A DNA stretch of 64,000 bases from Pseudoroseomonas cervicalis (GTDB lineage: Bacteria > Pseudomonadota > Alphaproteobacteria > Acetobacterales > Acetobacteraceae): NCBI RefSeq assembly GCF_030818485.1, contig NZ_JAUTAJ010000004.1:3318501-3382500 (forward strand). Direction: 5' to 3'. Every line of letters starts with the position of its first letter. Positions within the stretch are counted from its first letter, which is position 1. The position numbers and the translations under genes are program-made. The notes beneath the pieces were generated by a model that searched no databases, was not told the DNA's origin, and saw only the letters and a program-made list of their open reading frames with translations. Of the stretch, positions 34,702 to 43,545 are shown one piece after another.

Positions 34702-36847
34702 ATGCCGCCATTGCCTGACACGCCCTTGCCCCCAGCCGCCGCCCTGCCGATGGGCAGCCTTTCGGCGCTGCTGGCGCCGCGCTCGGTGGCGGTGATCGGC
34801 GCCTCGGGGGATGCCACGCGCATCGGCGGGCGGCCGATCGCCTATATGCAGTCGCTCGGCTATCAGGGCCGCATCCTGCCGGTGAACCCGAAGCACGGCA
34901 TGGTGCAGGGGCTGCCGGCCTATCCCAGCGTGGCCGAACTGCCCGAGGTGCCGGAGGCCGCGATCATCGCCGTGCCCGCCGCCGCCGCCGGGCCCGCCCT
35001 GCAGCAGCTGGCCGAGCGCGGCGTGAAGGCCGCCATCATGTTCAGCGCCGGCTTCGCCGAGATGGGCGAGGCGGGCGAGGCCGAGCAGGACCGCATGGTC
35101 GCCGCCGCCCGCGCCCATGGCATGCGGCTGCTGGGGCCCAACTGTCTGGGCCTGTTCAACGCCCGCACCGGTTTCTACGGCACCTTCACCAGCAGCCTGG
35201 AGCGCGGCACGCCGAAGCCCGGGCCGATCGGCATCGCCAGCCAGTCCGGCGCCTATGGCATGCACCTGTTTGGCCTGGCGCGCGACCATGGGCTGGGCCT
35301 GTCCTGCGTCGTCACCACCGGCAATGAGGCCGACCTCAATGTCGGCCACATGATCGGCTGGATGGCGCAGGACCCGGACACCGAGGTGATCGCCGCCTAT
35401 GCCGAGGGCATCCGCGACGCGGAGAGCTTCCTGGCGGCGCTGGAGCTGGCCCGGCGCAACCGCAAGCCGGTGGTGATGATGAAGGTCGGCCGCAGCGCGG
35501 TGGGCAGCGCCGCCGCGCGCTCGCACACCGCCTCCCATCGCCGGGGATGACGCGGTGACGGATGCGGTGCTGGCCGAATATGGCGTGGTGCGCGCCCGCA
35601 CCACCGAGGAGATGCTGGACATCGCCCGGCTGGCGGCGCGGCGCATCTACCCGGCGGGCAATTCGCTGGGCGTGCTGACCATCAGCGGCGGCGCCGGCGT
35701 GTTGATCTCCGACGCGGCCGAGGCCGTCAATTTGCCCATGCCGCCCATGCCTGAGGCGGCGCAGCAGGCGCTGCGCGACGCGCTGCCCTATTGCGCGCCG
35801 CAGAACCCGGTCGACTGCACCGCGCAGGCGCTGAACGATCTTTCGCTCGTTGGCACCTTCGCCAAATCGCTGGTGGAGCAGGGCGGCTACAGCTCCATCC
35901 TCTCCTTCTTCACCCATGCGGGGGGCGCCGCCTCGGTCGCGCCAAGGCTGCGGCAGGAGCTGGCGGCGGTGCGGGCGGCGCATCCGGACCGCCTCTTCGT
36001 GCTCTCCGTTCTCGCCGAGCCCGAGCTGGTGCGGCAATTCGAGGCGGATGGCTTCACCGTCTTCGAGGATCCGTCGCGTGCGGTGGCGGCCATCCATGCC
36101 ATGGGCCGCTATGGCGAGTCCTTCGCCCGCGCCGCACCGCCCCCGCCCGCCGCGCTGCCGCCCATTGCCCTGCCGGCGACGACGCCGAGCGAGGCCGAGG
36201 CCAAGCGCATCCTGGCCCAGGCCGGCATCCCGGCCGCACCGGAAGAAACCTGCGCCACGGCGGAGGCGGCGGTGGCGGCGGCGGAGCGCATCGGCTTCCC
36301 GGTGGTGCTGAAGATTCTTTCGCCCGACATCCTGCACAAATCCGAAATCGGCGGCGTGCTGCTGAACGTTTCCGACGGAGCCGCCGTGCGCGAGGGCTTT
36401 GCGCTGCTGCTGCAGCGCGCGAAGGATGCGGCACCGCAGGCGCGGATCGAGGGCGTGCTGGTGGCGAAGCAGCTCTCCGGCGGGGTGGAATGCATCCTCG
36501 GCGTGCATCGCGACCCGGTCTTCGGCCCCGTCGCCATGTTCGGCCTGGGCGGCATCTTCGTCGAGATCCTGAAGGATGTCTCTTTCCGGCGCTGCCCCTT
36601 CGGGGAGGCGGAAGCCGAAGAGATGATCCGCTCGATCAAGGGTTTTCCCCTGTTGGCCGGCGCCCGTGGCCGCCCGCCCGCCGATCTCGACGCGCTGAAA
36701 AAAATGCTGTCGCGGTTGTCGGTCTTTGCGCATCAGGCCGGACCGCGCCTGGCGGGCATCGACCTGAACCCGGTCTTCGCCATGCCGGCCGGGCAGGGCG
36801 CCTTCGCCGCCGATGCGGTGATCGACATCGCGGAGGACACGCCGTGA
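34702..36847 (+). pseudogene. ADP-forming acyl-CoA ligase (acetate-CoA ligase family), single-base frameshift
   Basis: Two adjoining frames together encode one protein of about 714 residues. The first has the CoA-binding Rossmann domain (LLAPRSVAVIGASGDATRIGGRPI) and the succinyl-CoA-ligase-like domain with GIASQSGAYG. The second resumes at AGDDAVTDAVLAEYGVVR, continues the ligase-CoA domain and ends in an ATP-grasp domain (FPVVLKILSPDILHKSEIGGVLLN, GVECILGVHRDPVFGPVAMFGLGG). The frames join if one C of the CCC at 35534-35536 is removed, giving HTASIAGDDAV. As read, frame 1 stops at 35550. Such enzymes activate carboxylic acids to CoA thioesters and would start the pathway of this operon. The start could be GTG 34681 or ATG 34702. 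Confidence 0.88.
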
Positions 36848-37695
36848 TCGACCACGAAAAACTGCTGAACTACGCCATTCCGGAGGTGCGCCAGCGCGTC
36901 ACGCCGCGCGACGCGGTGCTCTACGCGCTGTCCATCGGCTTCGGCCAGGACCCGATGGAGGAGCGGCAGATCCCCTTCGTCAGCACGCATCGCGGCCCGG
37001 TGGTGGTGCCCGCCATGGCGGTGGTGCTGGGCCATCCCGGCTTCTGGCTCGGCCGGCCCGACACCGGCGTTGATGCGGTGAAGCTGGTGCATGGCGAGCA
37101 GGAGATCGAGCTGCACGCGCCGATCCCGGCCGAGGGCGAGGTGATCAGCCAGACCCGCGTCACCGGCATCGTCGACAAGGGCGCCGGCAAGGGCGCGCTG
37201 CTCTATTCGGAAAAACGCCTGACCGATGCGGCCAGCGGCGCGCTGCTGGCGGTGACGCGCAGCACCACCTTCCTGCGCGGCGATGGCGGCTTCGGCGGCC
37301 CGAGCGGCCCGGTGCGCCCGCCCAACCCGATGCCGGAGAGCGCGCCCGACATCACGCTCGACCTGCCAACGCGGCCCGAACAGGCCTTCTATTACCGGCT
37401 GAACGGCGACGACAACCCGCTGCACACCGAGCCGGAGGTGGCGGCGCGCGCCGGTTTCCCGCGGCCGATCCTGCACGGGCTGTGCACGCTGGGTGTCGTC
37501 ACCCATGCGCTGCTGAGGGAACTCTGCGGCTACGACCCGGCCCGGCTGCGGGTGCTGTCGCTGCGCTTCTCCGCCCCCGTCTTCCCGGGTGAGACCATCC
37601 GCACCGAGATCTGGCGCGACGGCGCCTTCCGCGCGCGGGTGGTGGAGCGCGACATCATCGTCGTTAACAATGGCAAGGCGGAGATCGCGGCATGA
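36844..37695 (+). CDS. MaoC-family hydratase, MFE2 hydratase-2 type
   Basis: The 283-residue protein starts at a GTG overlapping the ligase stop. It is a double hot-dog protein. The N-terminal half has RDAVLYALSIGFGQDP and GEQEIELHAPIPAEGEV. The C-terminal half has the hydratase-2 motif YYRLNGDDNPLHTEPEVAARAGFPRPILHGLC-type sequence, in which the Asp and His of GDDNPLH are catalytic in this family. It is similar in plan to the hydratase of peroxisomal multifunctional enzyme 2, which makes (3R)-hydroxyacyl-CoA. Its stop overlaps the next gene (ATGA). Confidence 0.9.
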   Translation: MIDHEKLLNYAIPEVRQRVTPRDAVLYALSIGFGQDPMEERQIPFVSTHRGPVVVPAMAVVLGHPGFWLGRPDTGVDAVKLVHGEQEIELHAPIPAEGEVISQTRVTGIVDKGAGKGALLYSEKRLTDAASGALLAVTRSTTFLRGDGGFGGPSGPVRPPNPMPESAPDITLDLPTRPEQAFYYRLNGDDNPLHTEPEVAARAGFPRPILHGLCTLGVVTHALLRELCGYDPARLRVLSLRFSAPVFPGETIRTEIWRDGAFRARVVERDIIVVNNGKAEIAA

Positions 37696-38735
37696 GCGCC
37701 ATGCTGGAGCAGGATGATTCGCTGCGCATGATTCGCGACAGCGCGGCGGGGCTGGCGCCGCGCCAGGGCGACCGCCGGCGCATCCGCGCGCTGCGTTTCC
37801 AGGCGCCGGGTTTCGACCGCAAGGTCTGGCGGCAGATGGGCGAGCTGGGCTGGATCGGGCTGCGCCTGCCGGAGGAGAAGGGCGGCAGCGGCCTGGGCAT
37901 GGGTGAGTTCTGCGCGCTGGCCGAGGAGCTGGGCGCGGCGCTCGCGCCGGAGCCGCTGATCCAGGGGGCGCTGTCGGCCGCGCTGCTGGCCGAGGCGGGC
38001 GCCGAGGCCGAGCTGGAAGCGCTGCTGGCCGGGGAGAGCGTGGTGCTGACCGCCTGGCAGGAGGCCGCCGCGACGCTGGACGCGCCCGGCACGCCGGAGG
38101 CGCCGCGCCGCTTCATCCCCATGGCGGGCGGGGCGGACGCCTTCCTGCTGCCCTGGCAGGGCGGGCTGCGCTGGCAGGATTCTTCGGGTTCCGATCTCAC
38201 GCTGGAGCCGACCCAGGATGGCGGAACCTTCGGCACGCTGCGCCCCCACCCCACGCGTCTGCTCAGCGAGCAGACGCAACTGACAGAAAAACTGGAGGAG
38301 GCGGCGCTGGCGAGTGCCGCCTATCTGCTCGGCGTGATGGAGCAGGCCTTCGCGCTGACGCTGGACTACCTCCGCACGCGCCAGCAATTCGGCAAGCCGA
38401 TCGGCAGCTTCCAGGCGCTGCAGCACCGCGCGGCGGATCTGAAGATCCAGATCGCGCTGGGCCGCGCCAGCATCGAGGCGGCGGCTTCGCTATGCGACCG
38501 TGGCGCGGCGCCGCGTGTGCGCACCGCCGCCATCGCGCGGGCCAAGGCGCGCGCCGGCGATGCGGCGCTGCTGGTGACGCGCCAGGCGGTGCAGCTGCAT
38601 GGCGGCATCGGCTACACCGACGAGGCCGATATCGGCCTGTATCTGCGCAAGGCCATGGTGGTGGCCAACCAGTTCGGCCCCGCCGCGCTGCATCGCCGCC
38701 GCTTCGCCGAGGCCCAGCCGGAGGATGAGGCATGA
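37692..38735 (+). CDS. Acyl-CoA dehydrogenase, small-subunit type
   Basis: The 347-residue acyl-CoA dehydrogenase has a short N-terminal domain and a poorly conserved middle domain. The C-terminal helical domain has QFGKPIGSFQALQHRAADLKI and VQLHGGIGYTDEADIGLYLRK, the signature of the partner subunit in heterotetrameric dehydrogenases of the FadE28/ChsE type. It overlaps the next dehydrogenase by four bases (ATGA). Residues about 188-200 (PTRLLSEQTQLTEK) are encoded by a perfect palindrome plus AACTGACAGAAAAA that resembles the dispersed repeat family, so this loop may be an insertion. Confidence 0.9.
   Translation: MSAMLEQDDSLRMIRDSAAGLAPRQGDRRRIRALRFQAPGFDRKVWRQMGELGWIGLRLPEEKGGSGLGMGEFCALAEELGAALAPEPLIQGALSAALLAEAGAEAELEALLAGESVVLTAWQEAAATLDAPGTPEAPRRFIPMAGGADAFLLPWQGGLRWQDSSGSDLTLEPTQDGGTFGTLRPHPTRLLSEQTQLTEKLEEAALASAAYLLGVMEQAFALTLDYLRTRQQFGKPIGSFQALQHRAADLKIQIALGRASIEAAASLCDRGAAPRVRTAAIARAKARAGDAALLVTRQAVQLHGGIGYTDEADIGLYLRKAMVVANQFGPAALHRRRFAEAQPEDEA
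38255..38291. repeat. Palindrome inside the acyl-CoA dehydrogenase gene
   Basis: GCGTCTGCTC and GAGCAGACGC are a perfect 10-base inverted repeat around AGC, followed by AACTGACAGAAAAA. The tail matches the ends of the dispersed palindromic elements (CAACTGACAAAG at 30.89 kb, GCTGACAGAAAG at 11.25 kb). It is translated in frame. Confidence 0.6.
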
Positions 38736-39877
38736 GCGACTGGAACGCGCTGTCCGACGAGGAATTCCGCGCCGAGGTGCGCCGCTTCGTCGAGGCCGAA
38801 TACCCCGCCCATTTGCGCAACCCGCCGCACCGCCTGCACTGGCAGGAGGGCGAGGAATGGTTCCGCATCCTGCAGAAGAAGGGCTGGGTGGCGCCGGGCT
38901 GGCCGGTGGAGCTGGGCGGCATGGGGCTCGACGCCTCGAAGCAGATCATCCTGATCGAGGAGTATGAGCGCCACGGCGTGGCGCGGCTGCCCGATCATGG
39001 CGTGATCATGCTGGGCCCGCTGCTGATCCGCTTCGGCACCGAGGAACAGCGCGCGCGCTTCCTGCCGAAGATCCTGGCCGGCGAGCATATCTGGTGCCAG
39101 GGCTATTCCGAGCCCGGCGCCGGCTCCGACCTCGCCGCTCTGCGCACCGAGGCGGTGCGCGAGGGCGACCACTACATCGTCAACGGCCAGAAGATCTGGA
39201 CCACGCTCGCGACCGACGCCAACTGGATTTTCTGCCTGGTGCGCACGGACAAGGCGGCGAAGAAGCAGGAAGGAATTTCTTTCCTGCTGATCGACATGGC
39301 GACGCCCGGCGTCACCGTGCGGCCGATCATCAATCTCGGCCTGCATGACGAGTTCTGCGAGGTGTTCTTCGACAATGTGCGCGTGCCCACGGAGAACCTC
39401 GTCGGCGAGGTGAACAAGGGCTGGAGCATGGCGAAGGCCCTGCTCGGCTTCGAGCGTATTTTTCTCGGCTCGCCACGCCAATCGGCCTATGCGCTGTCGC
39501 GGCTGAAGGCGCTGGCCGAGCGCATGGGCGTGTTCGACGAGCCCGATTTCCAGGACCGCTATATCCGCCTGCGCTGCGACCTGGCCGACCACAAGGCGCT
39601 GTATGAGAGCTTCGTCGCCATCCTGCGGCGCGGCGAATCGCTCGGCGCGGATGTCTCGATGCTGAAGCTGCACCAATCCGACCTGTTCCAGCGCATCACC
39701 GAGCTGATGCTGGAGATCGGCGGTGAGAATGCAGGCCTGCTGCAGCCGATGGAAGGCAATCGCGACCTGCACCCGGCCGGGCTGTTCATCGAGGCGCGGC
39801 CGACCACGATCTATGGCGGCAGCTCGGAGATCCAGCGCGGCATCCTGGCCAAGAATGTTCTCGAGTTGCCCGGCTGA
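38732..39877 (+). CDS. Acyl-CoA dehydrogenase, large-subunit type
   Basis: The 381-residue acyl-CoA dehydrogenase has the FAD/substrate motifs WCQGYSEPGAGSDLAALRTEA and NGQKIWTTLATDANW, with IYGGSSEIQRGILAKNVL at the C-terminus. The Glu of IYEG in MCAD-type enzymes is Gly here, so the base must lie elsewhere, as in FadE29/ChsE2-type subunits. It is translationally coupled to the small-subunit gene, and the two very probably form an alpha2beta2 enzyme. Such enzymes act on bulky or steroid-like acyl-CoAs in the known examples. Confidence 0.92.
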   Translation: MSDWNALSDEEFRAEVRRFVEAEYPAHLRNPPHRLHWQEGEEWFRILQKKGWVAPGWPVELGGMGLDASKQIILIEEYERHGVARLPDHGVIMLGPLLIRFGTEEQRARFLPKILAGEHIWCQGYSEPGAGSDLAALRTEAVREGDHYIVNGQKIWTTLATDANWIFCLVRTDKAAKKQEGISFLLIDMATPGVTVRPIINLGLHDEFCEVFFDNVRVPTENLVGEVNKGWSMAKALLGFERIFLGSPRQSAYALSRLKALAERMGVFDEPDFQDRYIRLRCDLADHKALYESFVAILRRGESLGADVSMLKLHQSDLFQRITELMLEIGGENAGLLQPMEGNRDLHPAGLFIEARPTTIYGGSSEIQRGILAKNVLELPG

Positions 39878-39916
39878 CACAGGACCGCCGGAAAGGCGGC
39901 GAGGGGAGGAAGCGGC

Positions 39917-40909
39917 ATGACGGCATGGAGCAGGCGGCAGGCCCTGGCATGGCCCGCGGCGTTGCTGGCGGCACCCGCTCTGGCGCAGGGCAGCTGGCCC
40001 ACGCGCCCGGTGCGGATGGTGATTCCCTTCCCGCCCGGCGGGACGACCGACCTGATGGCGCGGCTGCTGGCGGAGCGCCTGTCGCAGCGCCTGGGCCAGC
40101 CGGTGGTGACGGAGAACCGCGCCGGCGCCGGCGGCAATATCGGCGCCGACGCGGTGGCCAAGGCGGAGCCGGATGGCTACATGATCCTGATGGCCTCGAT
40201 CGGCACGGCGGCGATCAACTACGCCGCCTATGGCCCCAACATGCCCTACAGGCCGGAGCAGCTGGCGGCGGTCGGGCTGGTGGTGCGGGTGCCGAATGTG
40301 GTGCTGGCCTCGACCGAATCCGGCCTCACCGATTTTCCGGCCCTGGTGGCGCGGGCGAAGCGCGAGCCGGGCCGGCTGAACTACGGCACCTCCGGCATCG
40401 GCGGCAGCCCGCATGCCTGCATGGAATTGCTGAAGGTGCGCGCCGGCATCGATGTGACGCATGTGCCCTATCGCGGCTCCGGCCCGATGCTGACCGAGCT
40501 GGTGGCCGGCCGCATCCAGACGGCGATGGACAACATCCCCTCCGCGCTGAACTTCATCCGTGAGGGGCGCATCAGGGCGCTGGCGGTGACCAGCCGGGAG
40601 CGCGTGCCCACCCTGCCGGATGTGCCGACGCTGATCGAATCCGGCATCGCCGATTTCGACGCCACCGCCTGGTTCGGCCTGCAGGCACCGGCCGCGACGC
40701 CGGCACCGATCCTGGCGAAGCTGGGCGGCGCGGTGGATGCCATCGTGCGCACGCCGGAATGGCAGGAACGCATGGCCGGCTTCGCCGCCGACCTGCCACG
40801 GCTGACGCCCGAGGGCGGCACCACCCCCGCGGCCTTCGCCGAATTCATCCGCGCCGAGATCACCCGCTGGGCGGAGGTGGCGAAGGCGGGCAACATCACG
40901 GTCCAGTAG
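39917..40909 (+). CDS. Tripartite tricarboxylate (Bug) family substrate-binding receptor
   Basis: The 330-residue periplasmic protein has an N-terminal signal (SRRQALAWPAALLAAPALAQG). The Bug-family landmarks follow: WPTRPVRMVIPFPPGGTTDLMARLLAE-type start, VVTENRAGAGGNIGADAVAKAEPDGY and GTSGIGGSPHACMELL. It binds a carboxylate and normally hands it to TctA/TctB, neither of which is in the window. Placed within the acyl-CoA operon, it probably captures the substrate of this pathway or senses it. A ribosome-binding site GGGGAGGAAG is present. Confidence 0.93.
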   Translation: MTAWSRRQALAWPAALLAAPALAQGSWPTRPVRMVIPFPPGGTTDLMARLLAERLSQRLGQPVVTENRAGAGGNIGADAVAKAEPDGYMILMASIGTAAINYAAYGPNMPYRPEQLAAVGLVVRVPNVVLASTESGLTDFPALVARAKREPGRLNYGTSGIGGSPHACMELLKVRAGIDVTHVPYRGSGPMLTELVAGRIQTAMDNIPSALNFIREGRIRALAVTSRERVPTLPDVPTLIESGIADFDATAWFGLQAPAATPAPILAKLGGAVDAIVRTPEWQERMAGFAADLPRLTPEGGTTPAAFAEFIRAEITRWAEVAKAGNITVQ

Positions 40910-40930
40910 GGTCCAGAAGGAGAGAGGCGT

Positions 40931-42103
40931 TTGAGCATCCGAGGCAAGGCCTGCATCGTGGGCGCCTATGAGCACCCGACGCGTAAGGCCGAGGACAAGA
41001 GCACGGCGCAGCTGCATGCCGAGGTGGCGCTGGGCGCGCTGCGCGATGCGGGGCTGACGCGCGCCGATGTGGATGGCTATTTCTGCGCCGGCGACGCGCC
41101 GGGCATGGGCCCGCTCAGCATGGCCGACTATATCGGCCTGACGCGGCTCTCCCATTATGATTCCACCGATGTCGGCGGCTGCTCCTACCTGGCGCATGTG
41201 GCGCATGCGGCCGAGGCCATCGCCATGGGCAAGTGCAAGGTGGCGCTGATCACGCTGGCCGGCCGCCCGCGCTCCGAAGGTGTGGCGACCGGCACGGCGC
41301 CGCGCCCGGGCGACCCGCGCCAGCCGGATGTGCAGTTCGAATATCCGTTCGGGCCGGCGATCGCCAACATGTACGCCATGTGCGCGCAGCGCCACATGTA
41401 CGAATACGGCACGACCTCGGAGCAGCTGGCCTGGATCAAGGTCGCGGCCAGCCATCACGCGCAGTACAATGAGCATGCGATGCTGCGCAAGGTCGTCACC
41501 GTCGAGGATGTGGTGAACTCACCCCTGGTGGCGGACCCGCTGCACCGCCTGGATTGCTGCGTCATCAGCGATGGCGGCGGCGCGCTGGTGGTGACCAGCC
41601 CGGAGATCGCGCGCAGCCTGAAGCGGCCGCTGGTCGGCATCCGCGGCGCGGGCGAGGCGATCAAGCATGTCGATGGCGGGCGCATCGACCTGACCTATAC
41701 CGGCGCCCGTTATGCCGGCGCCCGTGCCTTCGAGATGGCCGGGGTGAAGCCCGCCGATATCAAGTATGCCAGCATCTATGACAGCTTCACCATCACCGTG
41801 CTGATGCAGCTGGAGGATCTCGGCTTCTGCGAGAAGGGCCAGGGTGGCAAATTCGTCTCCGACGGCAATCTGATCTCGGGTGTCGGCAAGCTGCCCTTCA
41901 ACACCGATGGCGGCGGGCTGTGCAACAACCACCCGGCCAATCGCGGCGGCATCACCAAGGTGATCGAGGCGGTGCGGCAGCTGCGCGGCGAGGCGCATCC
42001 GGCCGTGCAGGTGAAGAATTGCGACCTGGCGCTGGCGCATGGCACGGGCGGTTCGCTCGGCACGCGGCATGGCAGCGCGACCCTGGTGCTGGAGAGGCTG
42101 TGA
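40931..42103 (+). CDS. Thiolase-family protein (SCP-x/lipid-transfer type)
   Basis: The 390-residue protein starts at a TTG with AAGGAGAGAGG upstream. The N-terminal GKACIVGAYEHPTRKAEDKSTAQLHAEVALGALRDAGL-type opening and the C-terminal CNNHPANRGGITKVIEAVRQLRG and HGTGGSLGTRHGSATLVLERL are those of the SCP-x thiolase/aldolase branch. The usual nucleophile region reads DVGGCSYLAHVAHAAEAI; alignment by eye leaves it unclear whether that Cys occupies the nucleophile position, so cleavage could be thiolytic or retro-aldol as in Ltp2. It is followed by a DUF35 protein, the typical partner. Confidence 0.9.
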   Translation: MSIRGKACIVGAYEHPTRKAEDKSTAQLHAEVALGALRDAGLTRADVDGYFCAGDAPGMGPLSMADYIGLTRLSHYDSTDVGGCSYLAHVAHAAEAIAMGKCKVALITLAGRPRSEGVATGTAPRPGDPRQPDVQFEYPFGPAIANMYAMCAQRHMYEYGTTSEQLAWIKVAASHHAQYNEHAMLRKVVTVEDVVNSPLVADPLHRLDCCVISDGGGALVVTSPEIARSLKRPLVGIRGAGEAIKHVDGGRIDLTYTGARYAGARAFEMAGVKPADIKYASIYDSFTITVLMQLEDLGFCEKGQGGKFVSDGNLISGVGKLPFNTDGGGLCNNHPANRGGITKVIEAVRQLRGEAHPAVQVKNCDLALAHGTGGSLGTRHGSATLVLERL

Positions 42104-42105
42104 CC

Positions 42106-42492
42106 ATGAGCGAACGCATCCCCCCCGCGCCGGTCGGCGATCCCTCGACCCAGCGCTTCTGGGACGCCGCGCGGCAGGGCCGCCTGCTGATCGGCCGCAA
42201 CACCAAAACGGGCCAGACCCACTACCCGCCGCGCCCCTTCTGCCCCTTCAGCGATGAGGGCGAGGTGGAGTGGATCGAGGCCAGCGGCGAGGGCACCGTC
42301 TACAGCTTCAGCATCATGCGCGCCAAGACGCCCTATGCCATCGCCTATGTGGAACTGGCGGAGGGCCCGCGTATGATGACCAACATCGTCGGCTGCGACT
42401 TCGACGCCGTCAAGATCGGCATGAAGGTGAAGCTGGCATTCCGCGACACCGAAGGCGACGGCCCGCCCGTCCCCATGTTCACCCCAGCCTGA
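42106..42492 (+). CDS. DUF35 OB-fold protein, thiolase partner
   Basis: The 128-residue protein has the DUF35 layout: an N-terminal helix (STQRFWDAARQGRLLIGR), a rubredoxin-like knuckle region and an OB-fold (GEGTVYSFSIMRAKTPYAIAYVELAEGPRMM). Normally four Cys bind zinc; here the knuckle reads NTKTGQTHYPPRPFCPFSDEG with a single Cys, so zinc is probably lost. DUF35 proteins form complexes with thiolase or Ltp2-type enzymes and hydratases. It follows the thiolase after two bases. Confidence 0.9.
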   Translation: MSERIPPAPVGDPSTQRFWDAARQGRLLIGRNTKTGQTHYPPRPFCPFSDEGEVEWIEASGEGTVYSFSIMRAKTPYAIAYVELAEGPRMMTNIVGCDFDAVKIGMKVKLAFRDTEGDGPPVPMFTPA

Positions 42493-42504
42493 CGGATGGG
42501 AGGT

Positions 42505-42553
42505 GCAGGAACCTCAGGTTCCTGCCGGGGGTCCAGGGGGCAGCGCCCCCTGG
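42505..42553. repeat. Two adjacent perfect hairpins between DUF35 and SDR genes
   Basis: GCAGGAACC-TCA-GGTTCCTGC (42505-42525) and CCAGGGGGC-AGC-GCCCCCTGG (42533-42553) each have 9-base perfect stems and 3-base loops. They fill the gap between two genes of one operon. They could attenuate transcription or stabilise the upstream mRNA. The composite looks like a dispersed intergenic repeat, but only one copy is in this window. Confidence 0.6.
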
Positions 42554-42583
42554 TACGACGTTCCAGGAAGGAAAACGCAGGCA

Positions 42584-43495
42584 ATGATGCTGCAGGACAA
42601 GGTGGCCATCGTCACCGGCGCGGGTGGCGGGATCGGGCGAGAGATCGCCCTCGCCATGGCGCTGGCCGGTGCGAAGGTGGTGATCAACGATATCGGCGCC
42701 TCGCTGAGCGGCGAGGGCCAGACCTCCGCCACGCCGGGCGAGCAGACCAAGGCCATCATCGAGCAGCGCGGCGGCCAGGCGGTGACCAACACCGACAGCG
42801 TGGCGGACTGGGACAGCGCGAAGCGCATCGTGCAGAGCGCGATCGACGCCTTCGGCCGTGTCGACATCGTGGTCAACAATGCCGGCATCCTGCGCGACCA
42901 GATCTTCCACAAGATGACGCCGGAGGAATGGCTCTCCGTCATCAATGTGCATCTGAACGGCAGCTTCTTCGTCTCCCGCGCCGCCGCCGAGCATTTCCGC
43001 GCCCAAGGATCGGGCGCCTATGTGCACATGACCTCGACCTCCGGCCTGATCGGCAATTTCGGCCAGGCCAACTATTCGGCGGCGAAGCTCGGCATCGCCG
43101 CGCTGTCGAAATCCATCGCGCTCGACATGCAGCGCTTCGGCGTGCGCTCCAACTGCATCGCGCCCTTCGCCTGGAGCCGCATGACCAGCTCCATCCCGGC
43201 CGAGACGCCGGAGCAGAAGGCGCGGGTGGAAAAGCTGAAGCGCATGACGCCGGAGAAGAACGCGCCGCTGGCGGTGTTCCTGGCCAGCGACGCGGCCAAG
43301 GATGTGAACGGGCAGATCTTCGCGGCGCGGAACAATGAGATCTTCCTGTTCAGCCAGCCCCGGCCCGTGCGCAGCGCGCATCGCGAGGATGGCTGGACAC
43401 CGGAACTGATCGCCGAACACGCCCTGCCGTCGCTGCGCGCGCAATTCCTGCCTTTGGATCGGAGCGGGGACGTGTTCTCCTGGGATCCGGTCTAA
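42584..43495 (+). CDS. SDR-family (3R)-hydroxyacyl-CoA dehydrogenase-like protein
   Basis: The 303-residue short-chain dehydrogenase has TGAGGGIGREIA at the start, then VINDIGASLSGEGQTS, a longer loop seen in MFE2-type (3R)-hydroxyacyl-CoA dehydrogenases. NNAGILRDQIFHKM and YSAAK supply the active site. An extra C-terminal segment of about 50 residues (REDGWTPELIAEH onwards) also fits that branch. It would act after the MaoC hydratase of the same operon. The start is ATG 42584 or 42587, with AAGGA upstream. Confidence 0.9.
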   Translation: MMLQDKVAIVTGAGGGIGREIALAMALAGAKVVINDIGASLSGEGQTSATPGEQTKAIIEQRGGQAVTNTDSVADWDSAKRIVQSAIDAFGRVDIVVNNAGILRDQIFHKMTPEEWLSVINVHLNGSFFVSRAAAEHFRAQGSGAYVHMTSTSGLIGNFGQANYSAAKLGIAALSKSIALDMQRFGVRSNCIAPFAWSRMTSSIPAETPEQKARVEKLKRMTPEKNAPLAVFLASDAAKDVNGQIFAARNNEIFLFSQPRPVRSAHREDGWTPELIAEHALPSLRAQFLPLDRSGDVFSWDPV

Positions 43496-43507
43496 GAAGG
43501 AAAAAGG

Positions 43508-43545
43508 CCGGGGGAAGGAATTCCCCCGGACCCCCATCTTTTTTC
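43508..43545 (+). terminator. Rho-independent terminator within the catabolic cluster
   Basis: CCGGGGGAA and TTCCCCCGG form a 9-base stem with a GGAA loop, followed closely by ATCTTTTTTC. It lies between the SDR and the PrpD-like gene, so the cluster may be more than one transcription unit. The bases after it (TTTTTTCTGTCAGTCGGG) resemble one end of the palindromic repeat family. Confidence 0.75.

Noticed and set aside
33289..35646. Upstream extension of the serine hydrolase frame to a 785-residue protein
   Set aside because: Sequence before ATG 34509 is antisense to the acyl-CoA ligase and shows no domain; a GGAGAG site supports the shorter start.
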